16,386 nt of DNA from Alphaproteobacteria bacterium (lineage in GTDB: Bacteria; Pseudomonadota; Alphaproteobacteria; Rhizobiales; Aestuariivirgaceae), in assembly GCA_026400595.1 (NCBI GenBank), contig JAPLOT010000189.1, positions 1 through 16,386 of the forward strand, written 5' to 3'. A model generated the notes under the pieces. The model worked only from the letters and a program-made list of their open reading frames with translations, made no database searches and had not been told where the DNA came from. The translations under genes were made by a program, and so were the position numbers. Position 1 is the first letter of the stretch. Each line of letters begins with the position of its first letter. Positions 16,209 through 16,386 of the stretch are shown here, piece by piece.

Positions 16209-16386
16209 TCACTTGCTCGGCAGCATCACCGTGTCGATGACGTGGATGACGCCATTGTCGGTCATGATGTCGGCCTTCACGACGGTGGCGTTGTCGACGG
16301 TCACCCCGCCCGCACCCTTGCTGATGGCAAGCGTGCGATCCGGCGTGCTCTTCAGCGTGCGCACATGGAAGGGACCGGCCAGCATC
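16209..16386 (-). CDS. Fasciclin (FAS1) domain protein, N-terminal part outside window
   Basis: Only the last 58 residues are visible on the minus strand. They read LAGPFHVRTLKSTPDRTLAI, then GGVTVDNATVVKADIMTDNGVIHVIDTVMLPSK. The NGVIHVIDTVMLP end is the H2 motif of FAS1 domains. These domains act outside the cytoplasm in adhesion or matrix binding. Bacterial single-domain members usually have a signal peptide and 160-200 residues, but that part lies beyond the right edge, so export cannot be checked. It converges on pnp and shares the hairpin terminator. Confidence 0.88.
   Translation of the reverse strand, partial: MLAGPFHVRTLKSTPDRTLAISKGAGGVTVDNATVVKADIMTDNGVIHVIDTVMLPSK

Overview
The window is high-GC bacterial chromosome from an alphaproteobacterium, most likely of the Hyphomicrobiales (Rhizobiales) type. 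The evidence is the gene order lnt, PraR/PhrR-type XRE regulator, metK, trmB, followed by rimP-nusA-ylxR-infB-rbfA-truB-rpsO-pnp, and the alphaproteobacterial character of the IF2, NusA and YlxR proteins. No tRNA, rRNA, CRISPR array, insertion sequence or phage gene is visible.

Region 1 (1-2518) is an accessory metabolic block. On the plus strand are the 3' part of an agmatinase/ureohydrolase gene and a half-size EamA-type membrane protein, joined by an ATGA overlap. On the minus strand are a maleate isomerase/Asp-Glu racemase family protein and a DUF1989 protein, joined by TGATG. The two pairs converge with interleaved stop codons. The gene content suggests use of guanidino, amidino or related nitrogen compounds; this is inference.

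Region 2 (2519-6715) holds lnt (apolipoprotein N-acyltransferase), a PraR/PhrR-like regulator with a dyad at its putative promoter and a hairpin at its ribosome binding site, metK with a structured leader, and trmB. The end of trmB is broken: the conserved C-terminal peptide is present but out of frame, and roughly 50-60 nt of coding sequence appear to be missing.

Region 3 (6659-16208) is the transcription/translation operon. A sigma70-like promoter at the end of trmB leads into a leader with an intrinsic terminator-like hairpin, then rimP, nusA, ylxR, infB, rbfA, truB, rpsO and pnp, tightly spaced or overlapping. nusA is broken by an apparent 28-nt deletion in the S1 domain and also carries Trp for the last Gly of the KH2 GXXG loop. 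The rpsO-pnp gap has two strong hairpins that could be the PNPase autoregulation site. A perfect 14-bp hairpin separates pnp from a convergent, partly visible fasciclin-domain gene at the right edge.

The most noteworthy observation is that three lesions in conserved housekeeping genes (trmB, nusA twice) lie within about 1.8 kb, while every neighbouring gene is intact. They may be real mutations or an assembly or consensus fault, and reads would decide. I did not find a convincing undescribed multi-gene system. The best functional candidate is the four-gene nitrogen-compound block at the left edge.
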